DNA of 42,500 nt from Monoplex corrugatus (taxonomy: Eukaryota; Mollusca; Gastropoda; Littorinimorpha; Ranellidae): positions 52,340,168 through 52,382,667 of the forward strand of contig CM060312.1 in the NCBI GenBank assembly GCA_030674185.1, given 5' to 3'. The translations under genes and the position numbers were made by a program. Below the pieces are notes generated by a model. It saw only the letters and a program-made list of their open reading frames with translations, was not told the DNA's origin and searched no databases. Shown one piece after another: positions 32,758-42,155 of this stretch (position 1 is its first letter; the number at the start of each line of letters is the position of its first letter).

Positions 32758-33269
32758 CGCTGTAGCTCGGAAGTAACCACCACCGCAACCACAGCAAAAA
32801 AACGACCTTGAACCTATACCTCTCTTATACCCTGACCCCCCCCCCCCCCCTTAGCCATGTCGGCCTGTACATGTACATGGCCAAACATGTGTGCCTGTCT
32901 TGTTTTACTGTATCAGATACGCGTTCTGATTGTAAGTTTGTGCTTTTCTGGTTCATAACAGCATTAAGGTTGGCAGTAAAGTTGATTCAGACTTTAATTT
33001 AATCACATTTCAAGCCCTCCTATTGGCTGATGAAAAGGCTTTTTATTCTGGTTTGACGGATCTGTAGTGGACGTTGAGATCCACGTTTGGTGTTGAGAAC
33101 AAATTGTTTGCTTTTGTTTTTTAAGGATTGGGCAGGGAAGTTGGGCGATGGAGATGATATATCGTCTTCATGGACAACGATGTGTTTTCATCCGTTTCCA
33201 CGATTTTTTTCCTTTTTGGTACAGAGGGAGATATACATTTCACCATGACAGACATATACTAAGACATAA
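32758..33269. other. intergenic, poly-C run only
   Basis: A run of 15 C at 32836-32850 is the only notable item. No gene is recognised. Confidence 0.5.
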
Positions 33270-33510
33270 AACATACGTTACGTAGGACCTCAAAACCTTG
33301 CCAGTGCTAAAGACTTATGTGCAGGCTCGTGGCTTGTGCCGTGATTATTTTGGATTTTCCCCCATCACATGGCATCAGTGGCTTGCCAACACATAGGGTT
33401 TATAAGCAGGCTTAAGACTTGTGCCATGATCATTTTGGTTCTTCTCCATCAGAACTGTGCTGTCAGTGTGTATGGATTTATTCTGAGTACGGAGACGCTG
33501 CCCTATGTAG
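33270..33510 (+). mobile_element. LINE family N, 3'-end remnants, partly duplicated
   Basis: Two stretches (33284-33360 and 33395-33505) repeat the landmark GTGCAG...GGCTTGTGCC(A/G)TGAT found near the N 3' end at 26878-26905. The second goes on to TATGGATTTATTCTGAGTACGGAGACG, which parallels AAATTCGTTCCGAGCGCAGAGACG at 26942. The GAAACT tail is missing. Confidence 0.55.
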
Positions 33511-33587
33511 CTGACACTGCAATTGTTAGATATTTCATTCATTTTTGTAACTTTGTTTATATCAAATATCAATATTCATATATACAT

Positions 33588-33591
33588 CTAT

Positions 33592-33630
<39 letters not shown>

Positions 33631-33900
33631 CATATATATATATATAGATAGATAGATAGATAGATAGAGAGAGAGATAGATAGAGTGATAGAGAGAGATA
33701 AATGATAGATAGATAGATAGATAGATATACATATAGACAGATATGAATATAGATATCAAATTATGTAAATACGTACATACATACAAACATACATACATAC
33801 AGACACATACATACATACATATATGCATACATACATATATGCATACATACATACATACATACATGCATGCATGCATGCATACATACATACATACACACAA
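33588..33900. repeat. (TA)n, (GATA)n and (CATA)n microsatellites
   Basis: TATATA at 33594-33645, GATA/GAGA at 33646-33730, then ACAT/GCAT tetranucleotides at 33770-33895. Confidence 0.93.
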
Positions 33901-33984
33901 TAGTAAGAAACTCTGGGGAGAGCCAGACAGCAGAAGGTCCCATGACAAGCAAGTGTTTTGGCCCTTAATTTTAACTCTTGACAC

Positions 33985-34150
33985 TTAAGGGGGCCGGGCC
34001 ATTTCTAGGTCATGACTCCTGGGTGTCATTTTGCTGTCACCATTTTGTTTTTGAGAAAATTGTCCTCCTGGGATCGAACCTCCGCATTCGAGACAGTCAG
34101 GCGTTACTATTGCGAAGGCTTTCTTAACCACTGAGCTTTCAGTCACCAGC
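33985..34150 (-). repeat. tRNA-derived SINE-like element
   Basis: On the minus strand an A-box-like GCTCAGTGGTTAAG (34136-34123) and a B box GGTTCGATCCC (34080-34070) lie at tRNA-like spacing. They are followed by a short body rich in AAAATGG and a terminal GGCCCGGCCCCC. The anticodon stem is imperfect, so it is a retroposed relative and not a tRNA gene. It is unrelated in its body to the SINE at 1330. Confidence 0.6.
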
Positions 34151-34529
34151 AACACATGGGGGGTGAGGGTGGGGGGTGGGGTGATTTTAAGACTTATGGA
34201 CTTCACTTTTTTCCTCTTTGACCAGACCCAGCTGAACCTCTTTTCAGCTGCTTCTAACACTGCCTTTAGGCTTCTGGTTCTCTCCTCCCCAGAAATCGAG
34301 ATTTGTTTCATGAGTTCGCAGGTATATGTGCCTACCAATCCATTGCTCTTGCCACACTGTCAAGACTGGAAGACGTATTTGCTCTATACTTGCTTAATTG
34401 TTAGACTAGATGGGCATATTGTAAGTTTTGTAGACATGGGCTTTCTCCATTCTACTCTGATACAGTATTGTGAGTTAGATGTGAATCACTCTTGTTGATT
34501 ATTTGTGGTGTTTTTTTTATACTTAATTC

Positions 34530-34830
34530 CAGAAGACGAGCTGTACACTTCCAGACTCTATACACCACTGACAGCGTGGTCACAGTGTCAGTCCTGTCAA
34601 TATCCTCCCCCTTGTCTGTCATCAGTGAGCTGGACCTACCCCCAACAGAGGACGAATTAAGCAAGACCATTGACTCACCTGCTCACAGCAAGGCACAAGG
34701 CACAAGGCAAAGATGACATCCCTGCTGATGTGATTCAGTGTGGTAAACCAGTGCTCATGAGCCATATTCATGAGTTACTTTCCCAGTTCAGGGAGGAAGG
34801 ATCATTCACTAATATATCTGAGATACAAAC
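34530..34830 (+). mobile_element. LINE RT fragment, probably family B
   Basis: Short frames read HFQTLYTTDS, then SELDLPPTEDELSKTIDS. After a frame change they read DDIPADVIQCG and LMSHIHELLSQFREEG. This is the region just before RT motif A in endonuclease-RT LINEs. It does not overlap the part of family B preserved at 29719-30845, so the family assignment is inferred from the typical partner sequence. Confidence 0.55.
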
Positions 34831-34835
34831 ATAGT

Positions 34836-34841
<6 letters not shown>

Positions 34842-34903
<62 letters not shown>

Positions 34904-34962
34904 CGTTCTTTAATTTAACGTCTATTCACTATGAGTGATATTAGACGGGGGGGGGGGGGGGG
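34842..34962. repeat. (GT)n microsatellite and poly-G run
   Basis: GT repeats at 34842-34901 and a run of 16 G at 34947-34962. Confidence 0.95.
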
Positions 34963-35480
34963 AGGGGGAATGGAGGATGAGAGGTGGGCGAGTTGCATTG
35001 TGGGAGAGGGGAGACAGAGTAAAAGACATAAATAAATGAGTAAATAGAAAAATGGAACAAGATCTTAACACTAACAATTAACATTAACAATGTGAAGGAA
35101 AAATTTAACGCTAAAATACTAACTTCATAAACTTAAAGCAATACATTAACAGGACTGTGAACCAATGATTCTGAAATTTTAACTGATAAAGACTGATCAG
35201 AAGTTACTTCTTTAAAATGAGTTTCAGAATAGTTTTCTTGTGTAAATATTTTTGGTAAAAAAGAACGTAGCATTTTGCAGTAAAATAAAGTGAAACAGTG
35301 TGAATTGTTCTCCGCAAATACACTTGATATTTTTACAATATTTTGTTTTCAACGCGTTTAGCTGAATACGAAAATGAACAGCAACAATCGATCTCGAATG
35401 ATATATGGAAGAATATTGCAATTTTTTACATACATTTTGTAATGAAAGTTTTATCATTTGTTGTGTCACAAACTTTTCAT
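34963..35480. other. intergenic, nothing recognised
   Basis: AT-rich sequence with no supported frame. Confidence 0.5.
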
Positions 35481-35491
35481 TGAAATGTTCA

Positions 35492-35610
<119 letters not shown>

Positions 35611-35739
35611 TGTGCAGTCAGTCAAAAGGAGTTTGGGGAAAGCGCTACACAAACACGATGTGTTGTTATCATTACAATTATAGAAACTGCACTCTGCGAA
35701 AACATTAGGCTAAAATTCTGGTGTATTTACCAGAGAAAA

Positions 35740-35940
35740 TCAAGTACATCCTGTCTTGCAGCAGGAAGGTAGTTGTACTTGAATCAGAGCAGAAGACATG
35801 ACCCTCTTGCTGACTTGGTCACATCTGGAGTGGTAGGCACAATCCAGGATGTGTTGGTTTACACGCCAAGAACTGTTTAGGCAGATAGGATCTGTTATGT
35901 GGTATGTACCAGGATATGTTGATGACAATAAAGTTATCAC
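35740..35940 (-). CDS. possible cysteine-rich exon, unassigned
   Basis: A 66-codon frame that reads like a small extracellular domain: THYHITDPIC-like start, an NSSW glycosylation sequon, ILDCAYHSRCDQV and a PSCCKTGC ending with six cysteines in the last two thirds. Composition is unlike the surrounding repeats. AG dinucleotides suitable for an acceptor occur near 35886-35900, and the frame ends in TGA soon after the last cysteine. No family is recognised. It could be an isolated or terminal exon, or chance. Low confidence. Confidence 0.22.
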   Translation of the reverse strand: MITLLSSTYPGTYHITDPICLNSSWRVNQHILDCAYHSRCDQVSKRVMSSALIQVQLPSCCKTGCT

Positions 35941-36089
35941 ATCTTTCCATCACACCACGTGTCATGGCGGCTGTCATCCATCTTCATTTCAACGTGAGCC
36001 AACAATTCTCAAAGCACACGTTTTGGTAGGATTTCATTACCTGTTTCAGGTGTTCTTCTTTGTATACAGTTATGCACATAAGCAGGGTT

Positions 36090-36365
36090 TTTGTGGATTA
36101 TCGCCGGCAGGTAGTTCTCTTTCTTTTCACTTTTTTCTTGTATCTCCTTTTCCACACCAAATTAACAGTCAGACAAGCTGCTGAAACATTTTTAATAACG
36201 TTATAATGACGATGATAATGATAACCATGATGTTATTGAATGCCATCTAGCGTTAAGACAGCGTGACAGAGCTATACTCTGCGTTTTCAATCACAACATA
36301 GACTGATGTCTACCAGGTGTGAGGGATACAGACGCCTTCCGAGTTTGTCTGGAGATTTTAGCAAC
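36090..36365 (+). repeat. repeat family X, copy 2
   Basis: Aligns by eye with 1438-1735. Shared landmarks in order are GATAAxCATGATG, AATxCCATCTAG, AGAC.GC.TG.CAG, ACTCTxCG, CCAGG, GATACAGAC and TGGAGATTTT. It is moderately diverged and is not followed by the SINE body seen after copy 1. Confidence 0.6.
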
Positions 36366-36424
36366 ATCCTCCATGAAGCATCCGTGAAGTGAACAATACT
36401 TCACAGTGTGGTCCCATCCTTCCT

Positions 36425-36656
36425 AATAAGCCCACAGCACACTGAATTTAGGGTAGTGGTTAGATGGGACTGAAAACTCTCCCAATAAGCCCACAGCACA
36501 CTGAACTTTAGATAGGAATTGGATGGGACTGAAAACTCTCCCAATAAGCCCATAGCACACTGAACTTTGGGTAGGAATGGGACTGAAAACTCTCCCAATA
36601 AGCCCACAGCACACTGAACTTTGGGTAGGAGTTAGATGGGACTGTAAACTCTCCCA
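36425..36656. repeat. 59-bp tandem repeat, four units
   Basis: AATAAGCCCACAGCACACTG recurs at 36425, 36484, 36543 and 36597 (intervals 59, 59, 54). The last units run into the tRNA-like head at 36657-36735. Confidence 0.9.
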
Positions 36657-36735
36657 ATGACTGTGGCAGGTCTGGTGGTGACTCAAACCCACAACTTTCG
36701 TGTTGGTAGCCTACTGCTCTCCCACTGCACACGAC
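36657..36735 (-). repeat. tRNA-like SINE head attached to the 59-bp array
   Basis: On the minus strand GTGGGAGAGCAGTAGGC resembles an A box and GGTTTGAGTCAC resembles a worn B box about 30 bases later. The body that follows is the 59-bp unit array, suggesting a SINE whose body has been tandemly expanded. The pol III boxes are not perfect. Confidence 0.45.
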
Positions 36736-36829
36736 GACTGGATTTTAGGCAGTTGTTCTAGTTCTGCCTGATGAGACAGAAACTTATCTTACTGTGACGA
36801 ATCGAGGCTCATACAACAGACGTAAAGAG

Positions 36830-37511
36830 ACTGACTCACTGGTTTCATTCGAAGGTAGCTTTCAACTGAGGCTGCACCTAAGCTTGTGACATCTCTCATT
36901 TTGTCTCATCTTCATTACTGTAATGCTGTCCGTACTGGACTACCAGCTTTTTCTCTCCTGCGTCTGCAATACATACAAAACATGGCTGCTCGTCTTGTCC
37001 TCTTAAAGAAAAATGTTTGATTATATCAGTCATCTCCTTTGCTCTCTTCATTGGTTGCCTGTCTTAAAAACAACTGAATATAAGCTGGATACTCGGTGTT
37101 ACAAAGCTATTCACCAGTCTGCTCCATGAGATCTTTGCGACAACATCAATATTTTTATGCCAATTCGCAGCTTGCGCTCCGCTTCAAACACTCTTTCCCT
37201 TGAGGTCTCTAGATATAAATTATCAAGTGTTGACCAGCGTTCTTTTGCTGTGTCAGGACCGTCAGCCTGGAATAGACTTCCACTCTGCCTTCGCCTAACA
37301 CCTAATTTTCTGCTTTTAAATCCAATTCAAAACCCCACTTCTTTTCCCAGCAATGAATTCTATGACTACTTTTCCCCTGAGTCTGTGTATTCAATATTGT
37401 AAGGTGGTCAATGTCGATTGTATGCGTATGCCTGGTGCGTGAGTGCTCTTTGATTTGAATTGTCAAGATTTGGTACCGTATAAATACTGTAATTATTATT
37501 ATTATTATTAT
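36830..37511 (+). mobile_element. L2-clade LINE, 3' fragment with (ATT)n tail
   Basis: Frames code for LHWLPVLKTTEYKLDTRCYK, LRSASNTLSLEVSRYKLSSV and FAVSGPSAWNRLPLCLR, the conserved C-terminal region of L2 LINEs. The 3'UTR ends GTATAAATACTGTAATT with seven ATT units (37492-37511). Several stops interrupt it. Confidence 0.85.
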
Positions 37512-37905
37512 GACTGAGGAAATTGACAGGTGAACTGAATGATATCAAATGATCTAGCTGTGCTGTGTACGTTGTGTATTGAGAGTGTGTATATCGTCCA
37601 CAACAAGTATGTTTGACACTGACTTGCCATGAGACTCATCTTCCCTGATCAATTTTCTGGAGTGATCACCCAGCCTGAACCTGGGCCTGTTGCATTTCAA
37701 TTCAGTCAGAGAATGTGACCTCGGACAGAAAGGACAGTGAGTGCACTGTCAGAAAATGGTGTCAAGATGTGATGTTTCGTCAAGCACAAGCCTGACGCAT
37801 TCTAAGATGGCAAAAGCTTAACGGTCAATGTTCATTTATTGTTCTTTTTGTATATAAAAACATTTCTGCTGCAGTTAAGCATGATAACGATGAAGACTGT
37901 TCCTG
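37512..37905. other. intergenic, nothing recognised
   Basis: No domain-like frame or repeat seen on either strand. Confidence 0.5.
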
Positions 37906-37909
37906 TTGT

Positions 37910-38009
37910 TGTTTTGTTGTTGTTGTTGTTGTTGTTCTTCTTCTTCTTCTTCTTCTTTATAACACCGAGTATCCAGCGTATATTCAGTTGTTTTTAAGAC
38001 AGGCAACCA
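37910..38009 (-). mobile_element. short inverted L2 fragment next to (GTT)n/(CTT)n
   Basis: GTT and CTT trinucleotides (37910-37955) abut 37955-38009. The reverse complement of that segment matches 37051-37106 almost perfectly over about 55 bases (LPVLKTTEY.LDTRCYK). Confidence 0.75.
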
Positions 38010-38205
38010 TTGGGGCTGTGTCATAAGCCCCGCACTGCGCGATCCTGTCGTGCTGGACGTCTCCACCGTCTTTGGCACAACCTGCCTCCTGCTGTACCAG
38101 TCCGACACCACACTTCGTCTTCTGCTTAATCGTCTCCTCCACTGCCCTTGCCCTCGACCTTGCTGCTGCAGACTTCGTCTCCTCCTCTGCCATCTTCGCC
38201 TTCGC

Positions 38206-38503
38206 CTTCTGTCCTGATGATGCCGCCTACACCTTCTGTCCCGCTGGTGCCGCCTTCACCTTCTGTCCCGCCGGTGCCACCTTCATCTTCTGTCCCACCA
38301 GCGCTGCCCTCATCTTCTGACCCACTGGTGCCGCCTTTGTCTTCTGTCCCGCTGGTGCCGCCTTCATCTTCTGTCCAGCTGGTGCCGCCTTCATCTTCTG
38401 TCCTGCGGGTGCCGCCTTCGTCTTCTGTCCCGTCGATGCTGCCTTCATCTTCTGTCCCCGCTGGTGTCGCCTTTATCTTCTGTCCCGTTGGTGTCGCCTT
38501 CAT
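38206..38503 (+). repeat. 27-bp minisatellite in the L2 5' coding region, 11 units
   Basis: The unit TTCTGTCCCGCTGGTGCCGC plus CTTCATC recurs 11 times. One unit near 38453 is 28 bases because of an extra C. Being nine codons long, it keeps three frames open: Pro/Ser/Val-rich and Ala/Phe/Cys-rich on the plus strand, and Gly/Glu/Thr-rich on the minus strand. Confidence 0.93.
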
Positions 38504-38529
38504 CTCCACCTCAGCCACCGCCATGTGAC

Positions 38530-39330
38530 TCTGACAAACTGAAAATATGCCTTTTTAACGCTCAGTCAACATGCAAAGATGGCAAAGTGGATGTCATTGC
38601 TGACTTCATCGCAGATGAGCATGTTGACATTGCTTTTATCACCGAAACATAGCTTAACCCCCTTGGTCATGAACCTATACATGCGAGTCTCACTCCGAGT
38701 GGTTACAGGCTTGCTTCTTTCTATCGCTCATCCCGAGGTGGCGGTATCGCCATCCTCTACAACGACTCACTCCATTCCCGCCTATCTTTCTCGCAGTCTC
38801 TGCCTTTCTCCCATCCTTCTTTCGAGCACGTTGAAGTATCCTTCCAATCCACTCCTCACCCCATCACCTTCTCCTGTGTCTATCGACCTCCACCTAGCTC
38901 TGCCAACAAGCTCACCACATCCACGTTTCTCTCTGACTTTGACCAACTACTTGTCTACTACTGCCTCTTACCTGGAAATCTCATCATTCTAGGTGACACC
39001 AATGTCCACTATGACAACACTCACCGTTATGACACAAGACATATCATCAACTCGCTGTCCAATCACAATATGACTCAATACATTTCTGAACAAACCCATC
39101 AAAAAGGTCACACTCTTGACTGGATCATTTCTCGTGATCATCACAATTCAGCTACTGACAACTGCTTAGTTCTTTCTACCCGTCTAACGTCAGCCCTTTC
39201 ATCTGACCATTCTGCAATTCTCTGTTTCTTGACATTTCTCCTCCTTCCCGTACCACGCCACAGTGACTCGACGCAATCTCAAATCTATCGACCTCTCCAC
39301 TTTTTCATTGATCCCTCCCGTCTCCTTTCT
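38530..39330 (+). pseudogene. L2 endonuclease domain, frameshifted
   Basis: Landmarks over changing frames are KICLFNAQS (about 38545), DIAFITET followed by a TAG where Trp is usual (about 38630-38652), GGGIAILYND (about 38733), LGDTNVHYD (about 38990), HTLDWIIS (about 39110) and SDHSAIL (about 39200). The acidic and His catalytic residues can be identified, but the domain is broken in at least two places. Confidence 0.78.
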
Positions 39331-39599
39331 GAAAAGTCACATAACCTTGCCGATGAATTCTATACTACTCTCCACCATCTTCTGGATACTCATGCTCCAG
39401 CCACAACCCGTCTTTTACCTGACCGCCCCCCCTACCCCCTGGCTCACTCATGAGATTGCCTGTGCAAAAAGTGCCCGCTGCAGAGCAGAGCGCCACTGGC
39501 GCAAATCCAAACTCACTGTACATAGGCAACTTTTCCAAGCCTCTAAAACAAAAGTATCCACCCTCATTGCATCTGCAAAAAGAAGCTTTTCCAAACCAA

Positions 39600-41389
39600 A
39601 ATCCTGAATGCCTCTTCTTCAAAAGAACTCTTTACAACCATGAATCATCTCCTTGGCACACGAAAAGATTTACCTCTCCCAACAAAACGCACAAATGAAG
39701 AAGTCCCATCTGTATTCTCCAAGTATTTCACCACCAAAATACAAACTCTTCGTGACAGGCTTGACAGGACACCCGTCAACCATGCCCACCTGACCCTTCC
39801 TTCTCTGGCACACCTCTTACTACTTTTACCCCAGTCTCACAAGAAGAAATTCTCAACACAATCAGATCCATGTCGTTCAAAACCTGCGAACTGGATCCTC
39901 TTCCAGGTTCTCTCTTTTCCGACTGTCTCCCTACTCTCCTTCCATTCATCACTGACATCATCAACACTTCTCTTTAAACTGGAACTGTCTCAGATTCTTT
40001 CAAGTCTGCTATTGTTCACCCTCTCCTCAAGAAATACAACTTAGACCCAAATGAACTGAAAAATTACCGGCCTATCTCTAATCTCTCTTTCTTGTCAAAA
40101 CTCCTTGAAAAAATTGTCCTCTGCCAGCTGAACTCTCACCTGTCTGCTAACAATCTCCTCAATCCTTTCCAGTCAGCCTACCGCCAGTGCCATAGCACTG
40201 AAACTGCCCTACTACACATTCTCAAAATCTCCTCCTTGCAACTGATACTGGCAAAGTCTCTCTTCTCACACTCCTTGATCTGTCTGCAGCCTTTGATACC
40301 ATTGATCATGGTATTCTCCTTTCTAGACTCCATCATACTTTTGGCATCTCTGACACTGCTCTCTCCTGGTTCACTTCTTATCTATCAAACAGAAAACAAA
40401 CTGTTCTCATCAATGGCACTTACTCTCAACCTGCAGACCTGACCTGTGGTGTTCCACAAGGATCTGTCCTTGGCCCTGTTCTTTTTACTCTTTACACCTT
40501 CCCCCTGTCCACCATCATCAACTTCCACTCTATAAAACACCACTTCTATGCTGATGAAACCCAACTTCAAGACAGTGACTCATCTGACAATATACAGCGC
40601 CTCTTGACTCGCACCACTGAGTGTTACTCGGACATTAAGAACTGGATGACATACAATAAACTTCAGCTTAACGATGACAAGACAGAAGCTATCCTCATTG
40701 GCACCCGTCAGAAACTTTCTCAGCTGCCTCCTCTTTCTCTCCCATTATGTAACACATCAGTCCCAATTTCTGATTCAGCTAAAAACCTTGGTGTCTGCAT
40801 TGACTCTACCCTCTCCATGAACAACTTTGTTTCTCAAACTGCCAGATCTTGCTACTATCATCTCCATCGTATAAGCCTGATCAGGAAGTATCTCTCTGTC
40901 GAAACAACTGCAAAACTCGTTCTCTCCTTCATAATGTCTCGCATTGACTATTGCAATTCACTCCTGTCTGGTCTTCCTGCCTCCACCATTCACATCCTAC
41001 AGCGCATTCAAAACAATGCTGCACGCCTTGTACTCAAAAAGAAAAAAGCTGACCACATATCTCCTCTCCTGGCACAACTTCACTGGCTCCCTGTATCAAA
41101 GCGCATACAGTACAAACTAGACACCATGTGCTACAAAAGCCTCAATAACGCAGCCCCCGATTACCTGTCAAGCCTACTTGAGATCTATCTTCCCTCACGT
41201 ACCCTCCGCTCTGCCTCCGATCCTCTGACTTTTCGCATTCCACGCACTAAGCTCAATACCTATGGTCTACGAGCCTTCTCTGTTTCTGGTCCACTCTCCT
41301 GGAACAAACTTCCTCTCTCAGTCCGTAAGCAACCTACTTTTGTCTCCTTCAAGTCCGCTCTCAAAACTCACCTTTTCTCCTCTGCATAA
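39600..41389 (+). pseudogene. L2 reverse transcriptase and C-terminal region
   Basis: RT motifs follow in order: NELKNYRPISNLSFLSKLLE (40060), FQSAYRQCHSTETALL (40165), LTLLDLSAAFDTIDHGILL (about 40260), CGVPQGSVLGPVLF (about 40445) and FYADETQLQD (about 40545). A 261-codon open frame from 40604 then covers the thumb and the L2-type C-terminus (LHWLPVSKRIQYKLDTMCYK, LSWNKLPLSVRK). The change of the second Asp of YADD to Glu, plus upstream frameshifts, makes it non-functional as written. Confidence 0.85.
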
Positions 41390-41524
41390 AATCCTGACCT
41401 CACTCAACCCCCTCTGCAGCCTGTCTCCACTCGGAGGGAAATCACATTGTAATATATAATTGTATATAATATGCTGTCTATAATTTTCCATTGCTTTTAT
41501 TCTTTCTCCTCATTTATAGCCATG

Positions 41525-41560
41525 CGCGCGCGCGCGCGCGCGCGTGTGTGTGTGTGTGGT
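41525..41560. repeat. (CG)n/(GT)n dinucleotide run in the L2 3'UTR
   Basis: CGCGCG at 41525-41544 passing into GTGTGT. It lies within the 3'UTR of the L2 copy. Confidence 0.93.
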
Positions 41561-41655
41561 GTCGTGCGTGGTGTGTGCTGTTGTTTCAGCGCTTAGATTT
41601 GATTTTATCAAGATTTTGAGCTATATAAATATTATAATTCTTCTTCTTCTTCTTG

Positions 41656-42022
41656 CCCTGCAATTTCAACATTACATTTTGGTCACCTTCTCCAGGAAGA
41701 TATCATTTTCAAATTCACTTTTTCGAGTAATCTAACATGGTTATAGCTTTGCAAGGCCTGCCCATCTTAATTTAGTATAGAATCCTTCCAGTCATATTCT
41801 GTTTGCCTCTTTTACTTTCTTGCTAATAATTTCTTGTGAGTCGACATACGCATAAAGAGAACATGGCAGAGATTTTATCTTGGAATCTTCAGGGAACAAA
41901 TGGGTAAAACATGGAATAAAAGATCGTACTGACTGATTTTCTCCCATTCTAAAGACAGGCCTACTTTGCTCTTTGTGGAATGTTCAGGCTGTGCAAAGTC
42001 ACGCGCTATCAGCCCTCATTAT
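41656..42022. other. intergenic, nothing recognised
   Basis: No supported frame or repeat. Confidence 0.5.
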
Positions 42023-42155
42023 GTTCATCATCATCATCATGTGCCCTGCTGCATGGCGTTGGCGATCATGGCCCTTCACACGAATCTATCCCTGTTGCTG
42101 CTAGGGTACCTTCCACCCTCTCTGTCTTCAGCCATACTTCAAGTCCACATGATGT
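42023..42155 (-). mobile_element. LINE family G, terminal 3' fragment
   Basis: The reverse complement starts near GGACTTGAAGTATGGCTGAA, contains GACAGAGAGGGTGGAAG and GGGCCATGATCGCCAACGCC, and ends GGGCACATGATGATGATGATG. It resembles the copy at 2476-2868 most closely (shared GGCACATGA and ATTCGT.TG variants). Confidence 0.8.

Larger units (their letters stand above)
38025..41655 (+). mobile_element. L2-clade LINE, nearly full coding length, decayed
   Basis: In order: a GC-rich leader with a 27-bp minisatellite, endonuclease, RT, a conserved C-terminal region and a 3'UTR. It ends TATAAATATTATAATTC with five TTC units (41637-41654). Codon-level decay includes at least four frameshifts, a Trp-to-stop change at 38650 and a YADE in place of YADD. 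The clade is clear from LDLSAAFDTIDH-like, GVPQGSVLGPVLF and HWLPVSKRIQYKLDT. The 5' limit is uncertain. Confidence 0.85.

Noticed and set aside
34065..34145. Functional tRNA gene on the minus strand
   Set aside because: A and B boxes are present but the cloverleaf is poor and a SINE-like body follows.
38126..38524. Acidic Gly/Glu/Thr repeat protein on the minus strand
   Set aside because: It is the antisense of the 27-bp minisatellite in the L2 leader. The open state follows from the 9-codon period.
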